Notes: generated by a model from the sequence alone, not told the origin. Counted from the stretch's first letter, positions 25,085 to 34,335 are shown. The stretch: DNA of 64,000 bases from Paludibacteraceae bacterium (GCA_016283095.1 JAEEMG010000058.1:1-64000); one strand, 5' to 3'. Made by a program: numbers and translations.

Positions 25085-26286
25085 AAACCAAGCTGTTGAT
25101 CTTGTCCCCATTTTTGCCTTGGCCACTTAATAGCGGAGGAAATATTGGTGTCTTTAATATGCTGAAAGCTGTAGCGAAAGATCTTGATGTTCATTTAGTG
25201 ACATCTTTAAATCAAATAAATACGGCTTCCAATGCTTCGAAATTAAAAGAATTAATTCCGGAAATTACAATTCATTTATATGATTGGAAATCTGCTAAGA
25301 ATAAAAAATTTGAGTTATTGAGGAAATTTGTGCGACGTCTTCAACAGAAGATGGTTTTCGCGCAAAATATAAATTCTTTAACTTTCAACTTGAATGATGA
25401 GTTTACACCTGATTATATTGGTTTCGTTAATAATGTAATTAAGGAGAATGGTATCAATATTGTTCAGGTGGAATTCTGCTCATATCTTCCATGGGTTTAT
25501 TGTCTTCCTCAAGAAGTGAAAAAGATATTCATTCATCATGAACTTCGATATGTGAGAGATGAGCAGGCATATGCATCTAATCCTTATGGCCGTTATTTGA
25601 TTGATTTTGCAAAGGATAACGAAATATCAATGCTTAATCGTTTTGACAAGGTCGTGACATTGACAAGTGTTGATAAACAAAAGTTGGAAGATGAGGGAGT
25701 GAAAGTTCCTATTGAAGTGTCTACGTTAGCTATATCCGATACGACACCTGAACTGAAAATAGGTTCTTCTTCTAATTGTTTGTCATTTGTAGGAGGATCC
25801 GGACATTTCCCAAATTATGATGGTATGAAATGGTTTGCAAAGGAAGTCCTTCCATTAGTGGCAAGAGAAATTCCTGATATCAAATTACAGGTGATAGGAA
25901 GTTGGTCGGAAGAAGCAAAAGAAGAGATTCTATCAATGTCATCAGCAATCGAATTCAAGGGTTTTGTGTCGGTTTTGAATGATGGCATAAAAGACACATT
26001 GATGATAGTGCCAATCAATATTGGTAGTGGAATGAGAATGAAGATTCTTGAGGCGGCAAGCAATTCTGTACCTTTTGTTTCTACAGTTGTAGGTGTCGAA
26101 GGACTTGACTTTGAGAATGAGAAGGATTGTTTGATAGCAAAATCGGCAGAAGAAATGGCTCAACAAATTGTTAGGGTTCTTAAGAATTCTGCATTATATT
26201 CATCATTGGCAGAAAACGCGTATTACACATTTGTGAGCAAGTACTCGTTTGAGGCTATGAAGAAGATCAGACTAGGAATATATTAA
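25081..26286 (+). CDS. Glycosyltransferase (GT4-like, GT-B fold)
   Basis: A 401-residue protein with an N-terminal opening typical of GT4 (LLILSPFLPWPLNSGG) and a C-terminal domain with FVGGSGHFPNYDGMKWF, LQVIGSW and a nucleotide-binding end (VPINIGSGMRMKILEAASN, Glu in an E-x7-E-like context). It would act on the cytoplasmic face of the membrane during repeat-unit assembly. Donor unknown. Start overlaps the wbsX-type gene (ATGA). Confidence 0.83.
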   Translation: MKTKLLILSPFLPWPLNSGGNIGVFNMLKAVAKDLDVHLVTSLNQINTASNASKLKELIPEITIHLYDWKSAKNKKFELLRKFVRRLQQKMVFAQNINSLTFNLNDEFTPDYIGFVNNVIKENGINIVQVEFCSYLPWVYCLPQEVKKIFIHHELRYVRDEQAYASNPYGRYLIDFAKDNEISMLNRFDKVVTLTSVDKQKLEDEGVKVPIEVSTLAISDTTPELKIGSSSNCLSFVGGSGHFPNYDGMKWFAKEVLPLVAREIPDIKLQVIGSWSEEAKEEILSMSSAIEFKGFVSVLNDGIKDTLMIVPINIGSGMRMKILEAASNSVPFVSTVVGVEGLDFENEKDCLIAKSAEEMAQQIVRVLKNSALYSSLAENAYYTFVSKYSFEAMKKIRLGIY

Positions 26287-26293
26287 TTCTGAT

Positions 26294-27442
26294 ATGGCTA
26301 TATATATTATAATATATTTGCTTGTGTTGATTCTTACTTCTTTAGATTTTATAAATATAGAGGAGAAATATAAAAAGATAACATTGTTATGCATATATGT
26401 TATTTTGTTATTGTTTAGAGGAATGAGATGGGAAGTCGGCACAGATTGGGCTCAATTTCTAACTTGTTTTCAAAATGCCAGATGGGATAATATATTTACA
26501 TATACGAGATATGATGAACTGGGTGAGTTAATGGAGCCCGGGTATATGTTTTTGAATGTTATTATAAATCATTTAGGTGACTATACTTTATTCCTTTTAT
26601 TGACTAATGCGTTCATATTAGGAACATGGATGTATTTGTCTCTTAAATTGACTAAAAAGCCTATTCTGACGTTTGCTTTTATTCTGATTTTTAATCTGAT
26701 CTTTCCTATAAGGTTACAATTGGCAAGCTCAGTTATTTGTTGGGCATTTTATTTTTCTCTTAAGAGAAAGTATCTCTATGCAATATTGGTTTGTCTCATA
26801 GCATATACAATTCACAAATCAGCTATGTTTGCAATTCCTTTTATATTTATAATAAATAGAGAATTGCCTAAATGGATGATTTGGTCATTATATGTCCTAT
26901 CTTTGTTGGGAGAAGTGTTGGCCGACTATATTTCAGTCATTATATTGTTATTCACCGCTTATCTTCCTGAAAATTTAAGAGATAATGTTATAGGATATAC
27001 AGATGCTTTGATTATAGGATATACAGAAAAATCATTTCTTTCAAATTTGATGAGTGTATCATTATATTTCTTTTTTATATACTCTTTCATAAAGGCGAGG
27101 GATATAATAAAAGAGTATATTGCAAAAACAAACAGGCCGGTTCATAAAAAGAACCTTCTGATTCTAAACACTTATTTTAACTGTTACATTTTTTTTAATT
27201 TTTTCCAGAAATTTTTTTCAGCTCAGATGCTGTCTAATTTTTCGCGTGTTGCGGAATATTTCACTATGGGTTTTGCTATCGCTATGGTCATATCATTCAA
27301 TTATTGGAAACGATATCTTAGTGAAGGTATATTATATACATTATTTTGTCTTTACTATTTTTATAAATTGAAAGGCTTGTTGCTAGGTACTCCATATCCT
27401 GACGAGATGTTCCCTTATAAATCTGTTTTTAGCCTATGGTAG
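26294..27442 (+). CDS. wzy: Polysaccharide polymerase (EpsG/Wzy family)
   Basis: A 382-residue protein with about 10-11 hydrophobic segments. The EpsG-type region FRGMRWEVGTDWAQFLTCF (about 36-54) is the recognisable hallmark: an arginine-rich turn then G-x-D. It is the only Wzy-like protein in the locus and should join repeat units at the periplasmic face, working with the Wzx flippase. The gene is notably AT-rich. It overlaps the next glycosyltransferase by 7 bases. Confidence 0.78.
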   Translation: MAIYIIIYLLVLILTSLDFINIEEKYKKITLLCIYVILLLFRGMRWEVGTDWAQFLTCFQNARWDNIFTYTRYDELGELMEPGYMFLNVIINHLGDYTLFLLLTNAFILGTWMYLSLKLTKKPILTFAFILIFNLIFPIRLQLASSVICWAFYFSLKRKYLYAILVCLIAYTIHKSAMFAIPFIFIINRELPKWMIWSLYVLSLLGEVLADYISVIILLFTAYLPENLRDNVIGYTDALIIGYTEKSFLSNLMSVSLYFFFIYSFIKARDIIKEYIAKTNRPVHKKNLLILNTYFNCYIFFNFFQKFFSAQMLSNFSRVAEYFTMGFAIAMVISFNYWKRYLSEGILYTLFCLYYFYKLKGLLLGTPYPDEMFPYKSVFSLW

Positions 27443-28386
27443 ACGTAAGTGTGATAATAGTGTGCATGAACAAACTGGAAAATTTATATCCATGTTTGAA
27501 CAGCATAAAAGAATGTACTTCTGTGTCATATGAAGTTTTCGTTGTTGCATATTTGTTTACGAAGGAAAATCTAGAAAAGGCAAGAAATGAATTTCCATGG
27601 GTGAAATTCATTGTGAGTGATGAAATCAGAGGTTTTGCAGAAAACAATAATCTTGCACTGCGTCAAGCCACTGGCAAATATTGCTTTGTGTTGAATGACG
27701 ATACAATTTTGAAACCAAAGTGCATAGATATTCTTGTTGATTCTTTTGACAAACTTTCTCCAAATGTAGCGGTCGTATCACCGAATATTTTAAATAAAGA
27801 CGGAGAACTAGTGGTAAGTGGAATGCCTCCATTTTCATTCAGTGATTATATTCAGTATTTTTTGCGCCTAAAGCCGCGATTTACTAATAATCAGTGGGTG
27901 ATGAAAAAGGGTCTGTTCAAGACATACAACATATTAGGTTGTGCATTCCTGATTAAAAGGGATGTCTTTGAAAAATTCGGATGGTTTGATGAATACTTCT
28001 TTTTTGCTCCAGAAGATGTGGCTTTATCGACGTCGCTTAACAATAATGGGTATGAATGTTGGGTAAATTCGGATTCTGAATTAATCCATCTCGAGGGAAT
28101 GACATCAGGTAAGTCGTTATCGAAAATAACACTGGCAACCGCTCCTGCCCATTGCAAAGGTTTAGCCCATTTTTTCTCAAAGGGTAATGCATTATGTTAT
28201 ATATTTGTCGCTTTAGTGATGACTTTTGTTGTGTCTAGTCAATTCTTGTTTCATCTGATCAAGTCATTTAAAGATACAACGGGTGTTAATTCCACATTAG
28301 CAAAAGCAAATATTCATGAACTTATTGCTTTGTACAGCTTTAAGACCCCAAAGGAGTTATTCATCAAATACTATTCTAAGCAATAG
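27436..28386 (+). CDS. Glycosyltransferase family 2 protein with C-terminal membrane segment
   Basis: A 316-residue GT2 protein: VSVIIVCMNKLENLYPCLNS at the start, RGFAENNNLALRQATGKYC, the DXD-like LNDDT, and the acceptor-side motif FFFAPEDVALS. This is the rhamnosyltransferase-like (WbbL-type) layout, although donor specificity cannot be fixed. A hydrophobic segment near residues 255-275 may anchor it. It starts within the end of wzy and is followed 4 bases later by an acetyltransferase gene. Confidence 0.83.
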   Translation: MVDVSVIIVCMNKLENLYPCLNSIKECTSVSYEVFVVAYLFTKENLEKARNEFPWVKFIVSDEIRGFAENNNLALRQATGKYCFVLNDDTILKPKCIDILVDSFDKLSPNVAVVSPNILNKDGELVVSGMPPFSFSDYIQYFLRLKPRFTNNQWVMKKGLFKTYNILGCAFLIKRDVFEKFGWFDEYFFFAPEDVALSTSLNNNGYECWVNSDSELIHLEGMTSGKSLSKITLATAPAHCKGLAHFFSKGNALCYIFVALVMTFVVSSQFLFHLIKSFKDTTGVNSTLAKANIHELIALYSFKTPKELFIKYYSKQ

Positions 28387-28390
28387 CATT

Positions 28391-28921
28391 ATGAATTTTA
28401 TAATTAAGAAGTTTTTTCTCATATTATATTATGGCTTTGCACAGTATCTGCCAGGTTCGTACACACCGGTCTTTGGCGGACTCTGCAATAATATTCGTAT
28501 TTTTTGTGTTCGTCATATTTTCAAAAAGTGTGGAAATATTTCTACAATGGATCGACGAGCATATTTTGGAAATGGAGACGAAATAGAAATAGGTGATTAT
28601 AGTGGCATTGGAGAGTATTGTATTGTTCCTAAAAACACAAAAATCGGAAAATATGTTATGATGGCACCTGAAGTGTACATTATCGATAATAATCATATTA
28701 CAGAAAATATTACTACTCCAATGTGTTTTCAGGGTAAGACTGAGAATAAAGTTACGGTAATTGAAGATGACTGTTGGATTGGCGCTCGTGTGATGATTAT
28801 GCCGGGAAAAAATATCGGACATGGCAGCATTTTAGCATCTGGAGCGATTATTACAAAAGATGTTGATCCTTATAGTATAATGGGAGGTAATCCTGCTAAA
28901 TTAATAAAGAAAAGAATATGA
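28391..28921 (+). CDS. Hexapeptide-repeat acyltransferase (second of two)
   Basis: A 176-residue beta-helix acetyltransferase of the maltose/galactoside O-acetyltransferase-like (LbH) group. It has IEIGDYSGIGEYCIV, a loop with the likely catalytic His in YIIDNNHIT, and the C-terminal IEDDCWIGARVMIMPGKNIG and GGNPAKLIKK. I use ATG 28391; a longer frame overlaps the previous gene but adds an Arg/Ser-rich stretch unlike the family. It ends in an ATGA overlap with the next glycosyltransferase. Confidence 0.82.
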   Translation: MNFIIKKFFLILYYGFAQYLPGSYTPVFGGLCNNIRIFCVRHIFKKCGNISTMDRRAYFGNGDEIEIGDYSGIGEYCIVPKNTKIGKYVMMAPEVYIIDNNHITENITTPMCFQGKTENKVTVIEDDCWIGARVMIMPGKNIGHGSILASGAIITKDVDPYSIMGGNPAKLIKKRI

Positions 28922-29982
28922 CAAATATTCTTATGTGTTGTTCTACCCTTGATACAAAGGGAGGAATGGTAAGCGTCACAAAAAATTATCTCGCTTATCA
29001 AGACTGGGGTGATTATAACATAAAATTTATTCCAACTCATTTCGATACAAATAAGTATCTGCTAATCTTATATTTTGCTTGGCAGTTCTTAAAGATTTGG
29101 TGGAATGTGAAATTTGGAGATTACAAAATAGCTCATCTCCATACTGCAGAAAGAGGCAGCTTTTGGAGGAAACGATTTTTGACTAAGTTTTTCCAAAGTA
29201 ATGGGATAAAAGTGGTGATGCATCATCATGCAGCAGAGTTTGAAGAGTTTTATTCGAATAGTTCAGAATCACAAAAAAAGAAAATCCGTGAAACTCTTGC
29301 TGAAGTCGATGTTAATATTGTGCTAAGTAAACGTCTTGTCGCAATGATTAAAGACAAGCAACCCAATGCCAATGTAAAGGTACTATACAACTCTGTTAAC
29401 ACTTACAGTTCTAATCCATATTCACTTTCTGCTACCAATGTTTTGTTTTTGGGTAGACTAGGTGTAAGAAAAGGAACTTTTGATTTATTGGAGGCGATAA
29501 AAAGATTGGACTCCAAAATTCCTGTCGAAACGAAGTTTTATTTCTGTGGAGATGTTGGAGAAAAAGAGGTCAAAGAAAAAATAAAAGAACTTGGTATAGA
29601 TCATCGCATAGCTTATGTTGGTTGGATTGACGGAGAACAGAAGAAGGCTTTCTTGTCTAATACAATGATCAATTGCCTGCCTTCTTATAATGAAGGATTA
29701 CCAATGACTATTCTTGAAACTATGGCCGCTGGTATTCCTAATATTTCTACAAGGATTGCGTCTATACCAGAAGTGATACATGATGGAGAGAATGGGTATC
29801 TAATTACGCCTGGAGATATTGATTCATTGGTAGACAGATTATATCAATTGATCATTAATCCAGATATGAGGAAGAAGTTTTCTGAAGAATCTTACAATTT
29901 GATATCTTCAAACTTCTCTATTGACAACAATATCTCAGAATTAAAAGACGTGTATTTCGATTTGTTGTCCCAAAAGGATTAA
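28918..29982 (+). CDS. Glycosyltransferase (GT4 family)
   Basis: A 354-residue GT-B glycosyltransferase. The N-terminal part has CCSTLDTKGGMVSVTKNYL. The C-terminal GT4 domain has FLGRLGVRKGTFDLLEAIK, HRIAYVGWIDG, and the E-x7-E region (SYNEGLPMTILETMAAGIP). It acts in the cytoplasm at the inner membrane. Translationally coupled to the upstream acetyltransferase gene by a 4-base overlap. Confidence 0.85.
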   Translation: MTNILMCCSTLDTKGGMVSVTKNYLAYQDWGDYNIKFIPTHFDTNKYLLILYFAWQFLKIWWNVKFGDYKIAHLHTAERGSFWRKRFLTKFFQSNGIKVVMHHHAAEFEEFYSNSSESQKKKIRETLAEVDVNIVLSKRLVAMIKDKQPNANVKVLYNSVNTYSSNPYSLSATNVLFLGRLGVRKGTFDLLEAIKRLDSKIPVETKFYFCGDVGEKEVKEKIKELGIDHRIAYVGWIDGEQKKAFLSNTMINCLPSYNEGLPMTILETMAAGIPNISTRIASIPEVIHDGENGYLITPGDIDSLVDRLYQLIINPDMRKKFSEESYNLISSNFSIDNNISELKDVYFDLLSQKD

Positions 29983-30004
29983 CGATTATAAAAAATCCAA
30001 ACGT

Positions 30005-31012
30005 ATGAACCACGCTCTGGAGACAAACGGTAGAAGCAGGGATATAGGAATTGATATCATAAAATTCTTTGCGGTTTTTTTGATAATCAATAGTCATGCG
30101 GATATTTGTTATGCAAAATATTCGATGTTGGCTACCGGTGGAGCTATTGGTGATGCTTTGTTTTTGTTTTGTTCTGGGTACACTTTGTTTTGGAAAAATC
30201 CGGTACGTTTCGACAATTGGTATAAAAGGAGAATTTGTAGAATTTATCCTTCTGTGTTCGCTGCTTTGATTGTGTCATATGTCATAGGCCATATCGCTAT
30301 AAATAAAATGTCATTATGTGACATTTTGGGTGGTGAGTTTATTGTCGCAATCATGATTTATTATTGTTTGTTGTATCTTATACAGAAGTATTTTGTAGAC
30401 TATCTGTTTAAGTCAATCATATTTGTTTTGCTTGTGTCATTGGTAGCGTATTATTTCTTTCCATATAAGCAAGAAGTGGGAGAACGTGGTATTTATGGGA
30501 CAATCACATTATTCCGATGGATTCCTTATTTTGGTATAATGTTACAAGGTGCCTGGCTTGGATTAAATGCTAAAAATAAAAAGATTGACCTCGTTTTTAA
30601 ATATAAGGAGTTGGCTCTGTTATTTATAATGGTAGCTATATTCTATGGCATACAGATTTTTTCAAAAATGAATTTGGAGTATGCACCCATTCAGATAATT
30701 ACTGTTCCTGTATTGTATTTGATTGTGTATTATTCGTGGAAGTGTTGTTATTCTTCTTTTATTGTGAAATTATATAACTCAAAAATCGGGAACTTTTTGA
30801 TCTTGTTTGTTGGTGGATTATGTTTGGAATCTTATTTGATACAATGCTCGATATTTACGGATAAGCTGAATGGAATTTTTCCGTTTAATTTGCCAATAAT
30901 ATTTTTGTTGATTATTGTTGCTTCTTTTTTTGTGCGATGCGTTGCTCGAATTTTCTTGCAGACGTTTAATAAGGAGGATTATGATTGGAAGAAAGTTTTT
31001 GCTCTTAATTAG
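30005..31012 (+). CDS. Membrane O-acyltransferase, acyltransferase-3 family (second of two)
   Basis: A 335-residue multi-span membrane protein with the AT3-type start (DIGIDIIKFFAVFLIINSHA), including the conserved His/Arg surroundings (WYKRRICRIYPS). About ten hydrophobic segments follow. It presumably O-acylates a second position on the glycan. It is the last gene before a 150-base gap holding a short perfect inverted repeat. Confidence 0.78.
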   Translation: MNHALETNGRSRDIGIDIIKFFAVFLIINSHADICYAKYSMLATGGAIGDALFLFCSGYTLFWKNPVRFDNWYKRRICRIYPSVFAALIVSYVIGHIAINKMSLCDILGGEFIVAIMIYYCLLYLIQKYFVDYLFKSIIFVLLVSLVAYYFFPYKQEVGERGIYGTITLFRWIPYFGIMLQGAWLGLNAKNKKIDLVFKYKELALLFIMVAIFYGIQIFSKMNLEYAPIQIITVPVLYLIVYYSWKCCYSSFIVKLYNSKIGNFLILFVGGLCLESYLIQCSIFTDKLNGIFPFNLPIIFLLIIVASFFVRCVARIFLQTFNKEDYDWKKVFALN

Positions 31013-31048
31013 CCGTCTGACAACTTTTATGCGAAATTTGTTATAATC

Positions 31049-31064
31049 GTCGAGTGATCTCGAC
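31049..31064. repeat. Short perfect inverted repeat after the glycosyltransferase block
   Basis: GTCGAG-TGAT-CTCGAC, 6-bp arms with a 4-base loop, lying 37 bases after the second acyltransferase gene. Looser flanking complementarity (TTGTT / AACAA) surrounds it. It lacks a proper T-run, so it could be a weak terminator or a protein-binding site. The rest of the gap to 31164 shows no gene. Confidence 0.45.
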
Positions 31065-31164
31065 AACAAAATTTTCGTTTTGTCATTCGGATATATCCTT
31101 TTCTTATTTTGGGGTTATATATATAGCAGAACTTTATTCGGTAAAATTAAAATAAATTAGTTTG

Positions 31165-31932
31165 ATGGAGACAACTCGTTTTTTGAATATAGATATTTTA
31201 AATGTCTCACAACAGGAATTATTGGAACAATTAGATGAAGGTGTCCTAGTCACTCCTAATTTAGATCATCTGGTTAAACTCCAAAAAGATAAAGAGTTTT
31301 ATGAAGCTTACGGACAATCGGAATGGGTTGTCTGTGATAGCCGTATTCTCTATATGCTTTCCAAATTGTTGAAAAAACCATTGCCTGAGGCTATTCCAGG
31401 AAGCAGTTTTTTCCCTGCTTTCTATAGATATCATAAAGATAACCCAGATTGTAAGATTTTCCTTTTAGGCGCTGCTGAGGGTGTCGCTGAGAAAGCAAAA
31501 CGAGAAATAAATGAATCTTTAGGACGAAACATCGTGGTAGGAGCTCATTCTCCTTCTTTTGGCTTTGAAAAAAACGAAGAAGAATGTAGTCAGCTTGTAG
31601 ATATAGTTAATGCAAGTGGAGCTTCTGTATTGTTGGTTGGTGTCGGTGCTCCTAAACAAGAAAAATGGATTAGAAAGTATAGATACAGGATGCCTAATGT
31701 TAAAATCTTTATGGCTCTTGGCGCTACTATTGATTTTGAGGCCAATGAATTAAAGCGTGCTCCTGCTGTTTACCAGAAAATAGGAATGGAATGGTTTTAC
31801 CGATTTTTGAAAGAACCTCGTCGTCTGTATCGCCGTTATTTTATTGATGACATTAAGTTTTTCTATTATTTCTTAAAACAACTTTTGGGAATATATAAAA
31901 ATCCTTTCAGTTGTGATAAAGGAAAATATTAA
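31165..31932 (+). CDS. WecG/TagA/CpsF family glycosyltransferase (GT26)
   Basis: A 255-residue GT26 protein: TPNLDHLVKLQKDKEF, VVCDSRILYMLSKLL, IPGSSFFPAFY, LLVGVGAPKQEKWI and ALGATIDFEANELKRAP all match the family. GT26 enzymes usually add the second sugar (for example ManNAcA or ManNAc) to an undecaprenyl-PP-HexNAc. This implies that the primer is made by a WecA-type enzyme encoded elsewhere. Start at ATG 31165 (a TTG lies directly before it). Two terminator-like hairpins follow. Confidence 0.88.
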   Translation: METTRFLNIDILNVSQQELLEQLDEGVLVTPNLDHLVKLQKDKEFYEAYGQSEWVVCDSRILYMLSKLLKKPLPEAIPGSSFFPAFYRYHKDNPDCKIFLLGAAEGVAEKAKREINESLGRNIVVGAHSPSFGFEKNEEECSQLVDIVNASGASVLLVGVGAPKQEKWIRKYRYRMPNVKIFMALGATIDFEANELKRAPAVYQKIGMEWFYRFLKEPRRLYRRYFIDDIKFFYYFLKQLLGIYKNPFSCDKGKY

Positions 31933-31966
31933 AAGGGATGCGTGATGTCGAAATTTTCATAAAGAC

Positions 31967-31997
31967 AAAGAGCGGGTCATGTTGATCGGCTCTTTTT
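31967..31997 (+). terminator. Terminator after the GT26 gene
   Basis: AAAGAGC / GCTCTTT arms with an inner GGTCA / TGATC pairing around a TGT loop, followed by TTTTT. A second, shorter hairpin (CTTGG / CCAAG, about 32012-32030) with a following CTCTTTTTTA stretch lies downstream. Both sit in the 269-base gap before the epimerase gene at 32202, in which I see no gene. Confidence 0.7.
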
Positions 31998-32201
31998 AGT
32001 CAATATTTTGACCTTGGATAATATACCAAGCTCTTTTTTAGAGTCTCTGTTTGTATTCCTTTAAATTCTTGTCAATGGAATATGATTAAATAAGAGGGAA
32101 AGAAATACAAAATGAATTTACTTGTCAACCAGATATTTGACAAATGCTATTTCAGTAGGATTGGTTGTCTATATATAATCTTATATTTTTAAATCGTTAT
32201 C

Positions 32202-33215
32202 ATGAACTACATAATTTTCGGTGGAACTGGTTTTATTGGTACTCATTTGGCCAAATTGTTGAAAGAAAAAAATCCGGATGCTGCGATATATAATTTGGAT
32301 ATTGTCAAACAGGGAGATCCTTTGCCAACGGTGAAGAACTATAAGCCCGCTTTGTGTGAAGGTGAGGTTCATCCGGCAACTTATGTCGCTTGCGATGTGA
32401 GAAAGCCGATTGAAGTGCCATTCACTCCGACTCCAGATGATATAGTTTTTAACTTCGCTGCTGTGCATCGCACTCCTGGCCATCCTGACAATGAGTATTT
32501 TGAAACTAATATGTTGGGGGCTCAGAATGTATGTGATTTCGCAGAGAAATATGGCATAAAGAAAATAGTGTTCACTAGTTCGATTGCTCCTTACGGTGCT
32601 TCGGAGGAGCTAAAGAGTGAGTCTACTTTGCCTACTCCTAACACTCCTTATGGAATCTCTAAACTTGTCGCTGAGAATATCCACAAGACTTGGCAGGCCC
32701 GAGATATTCAGAATCGTCAGCTGACAATTGTAAGACCGGGAGTCGTTTTCGGCAAGGGTGAGAATGGGAATTTCTCCCGTCTATACTGGAGCATAAGAAA
32801 ACATACTTTCGCTTATCCGGGCAGAAAGGATACGATAAAGGCATGTATCTATGTGAAGGAATTGGCGAATTTCATCTTGTGGAATATAGAGAAGGGTAGT
32901 GCCCATTCGGAAATATACAACTGCACTTTCGAACCTGCTTACACTATTGAGCAGATTGTCGCTGAAATGAAGAAGGCGACGGGATTGACTCAGTTTGTGC
33001 CTTATATTCCTAACTGGTTGATTATGCCTGCTGCTGCTGTCGCAAAACTTCTAGGCAGTCCGATGGGAATATGTCCTGCCCGTGTTAAGAAACTGCAGAT
33101 CTCCACGAATATCTGTGGCAAGAAACTTGCTGAGTGCGGCTACAAATTCAAATATACATTTGCTGAGGCTCTTTCTGATTGGTTTGAGGACAATAAGAGG
33201 GAATGCCTTGAATAG
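32202..33215 (+). CDS. NAD-dependent epimerase/dehydratase closing the polysaccharide locus
   Basis: A 337-residue extended SDR: FGGTGFIGTHLAKLL for NAD, FTSSIAPYGAS for the Ser position, and TPYGISKLVAE with the Tyr-x-x-x-Lys pair. Its product family (WbpV/Gne-like or a related sugar nucleotide reductase/epimerase) cannot be settled by eye. Base composition is richer in G+C than the preceding block and resembles the host-like leg genes. It has its own upstream gap and is followed by a strong bidirectional terminator, so it may be a separate transcription unit at the conserved end of the locus. Confidence 0.8.
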   Translation: MNYIIFGGTGFIGTHLAKLLKEKNPDAAIYNLDIVKQGDPLPTVKNYKPALCEGEVHPATYVACDVRKPIEVPFTPTPDDIVFNFAAVHRTPGHPDNEYFETNMLGAQNVCDFAEKYGIKKIVFTSSIAPYGASEELKSESTLPTPNTPYGISKLVAENIHKTWQARDIQNRQLTIVRPGVVFGKGENGNFSRLYWSIRKHTFAYPGRKDTIKACIYVKELANFILWNIEKGSAHSEIYNCTFEPAYTIEQIVAEMKKATGLTQFVPYIPNWLIMPAAAVAKLLGSPMGICPARVKKLQISTNICGKKLAECGYKFKYTFAEALSDWFEDNKRECLE

Positions 33216-33238
33216 TAAGTAAATAAATGAAATATAAG

Positions 33239-33270
33239 AAAAGACGAGACTCAAATAGTCTCGTCTTTTT
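33239..33270. terminator. Strong bidirectional terminator at the end of the polysaccharide locus
   Basis: Perfect 13-bp stem (AAAAGACGAGACT / AGTCTCGTCTTTT) with a 5-base loop and T/A runs on both sides. It separates the epimerase gene (+) from the convergent lipoprotein gene whose stop codon is at 33274. Confidence 0.88.
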
Positions 33271-33273
33271 TGT

Positions 33274-33900
33274 TTATTGTGGGCCAGTGATACAATCTTT
33301 GAATTTGATTATTTCGGTAGAGTCAAAATTTTTGTCACATACGATCATATGTGCATCATAATCAGCTACACTACCATCAGGATTATAATATTTTATGTCA
33401 TGACTGCCATTGCCGTCTTCCCAAAAATATTCGTATGACTCCATAACCTTTATTCCATTTCTGTACGCAACAGCAAATTCATCTTCACAATCACAATCAT
33501 TTACTACTTGTATCTCGCTAATGTTCACCACATACACAGCGTCGGGAGAATAGCTCCAATTGTTGAGTGAACATATAATACTGTCCTTTTCTTTATAGTA
33601 TTCATAGCCTTCTGGAGGAGTACTGATTTTGAATTCCAGCCTTTTTTTATGTATCAAGGATTCTGCAACGACTATTACGTTTCCCAGAACAACAGAATCG
33701 TTTTCCACATTGTCTACAGCATCTGCTTCTGCCGGTATAGTGTCCTCTATTACATGTGTTATGCTATCTGCATCTGCTATGGTAGCGTCATCTGCAACAT
33801 CATTAGTTTCCGCAACCTTCTGCGAACAGGATGTCAGAGCAAATAAAGATAGTAGGAATCCAATGAGATAGCTCTGTCTTATGTTGGACATTATGATCAT
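33274..33900 (-). CDS. Putative lipoprotein of unknown function
   Basis: A 208-residue protein with a lipoprotein signal (LSLFALTSCSQK, Cys at about residue 26). An acidic Ala/Asp/Thr-rich linker (about 30-75) is followed by a globular part with YYNPDGSVADYDAH. I do not recognise the family. A second Met three codons in is an alternative start. It forms a small minus-strand group with the gene at 33923. Confidence 0.62.
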   Translation of the reverse strand: MIIMSNIRQSYLIGFLLSLFALTSCSQKVAETNDVADDATIADADSITHVIEDTIPAEADAVDNVENDSVVLGNVIVVAESLIHKKRLEFKISTPPEGYEYYKEKDSIICSLNNWSYSPDAVYVVNISEIQVVNDCDCEDEFAVAYRNGIKVMESYEYFWEDGNGSHDIKYYNPDGSVADYDAHMIVCDKNFDSTEIIKFKDCITGPQ

Positions 33901-33922
33901 GGATTTAGGTTTTAGATTTGTT

Positions 33923-34303
33923 TTACCTATACAAATGGTTTTCTATTGTTTTAATGAACTGCTTGTCTGATTCAGACGCGTTCTTAAAATAGAGCCATTC
34001 ATGTTCTTCTTTCATCTCTTCGTCTTGTATGTCAGATGTTGAAAAAGTATCCGTATTCTTCTTCCAACAAACATGGATCCATCCTTCTCCACAATCGCAA
34101 TCTTCATACATAATAACCTCATTGTTGCCATTAAATTCAACGGTGAAGTAAGTTCTTTTATAAGACCAATGACCTATTGCTTGAATGATATAATAGAAGC
34201 CGGAAAATTTTATTTTGTCTCCGTTGTCGGTTAGGATTACTCTATCTTGAATATTTTTGTCAAATGACATTTTGTCATTTTCCATTTGAAAAAGGTTTGG
34301 CAT
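33923..34303 (-). CDS. Hypothetical protein
   Basis: A 126-residue protein without a signal peptide or membrane segment. Aromatic- and acid-rich, with a Cys-containing patch (YEDCDCGEGWIHVCWKK) similar in flavour to the DCDCEDEF patch of the neighbouring lipoprotein. The start could be Met1, Met7 or Met12. No family recognised. Confidence 0.55.
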   Translation of the reverse strand: MPNLFQMENDKMSFDKNIQDRVILTDNGDKIKFSGFYYIIQAIGHWSYKRTYFTVEFNGNNEVIMYEDCDCGEGWIHVCWKKNTDTFSTSDIQDEEMKEEHEWLYFKNASESDKQFIKTIENHLYR

Positions 34304-34335
34304 AAGTGTCTCTTTTTGGGGGATTATTAATACAA

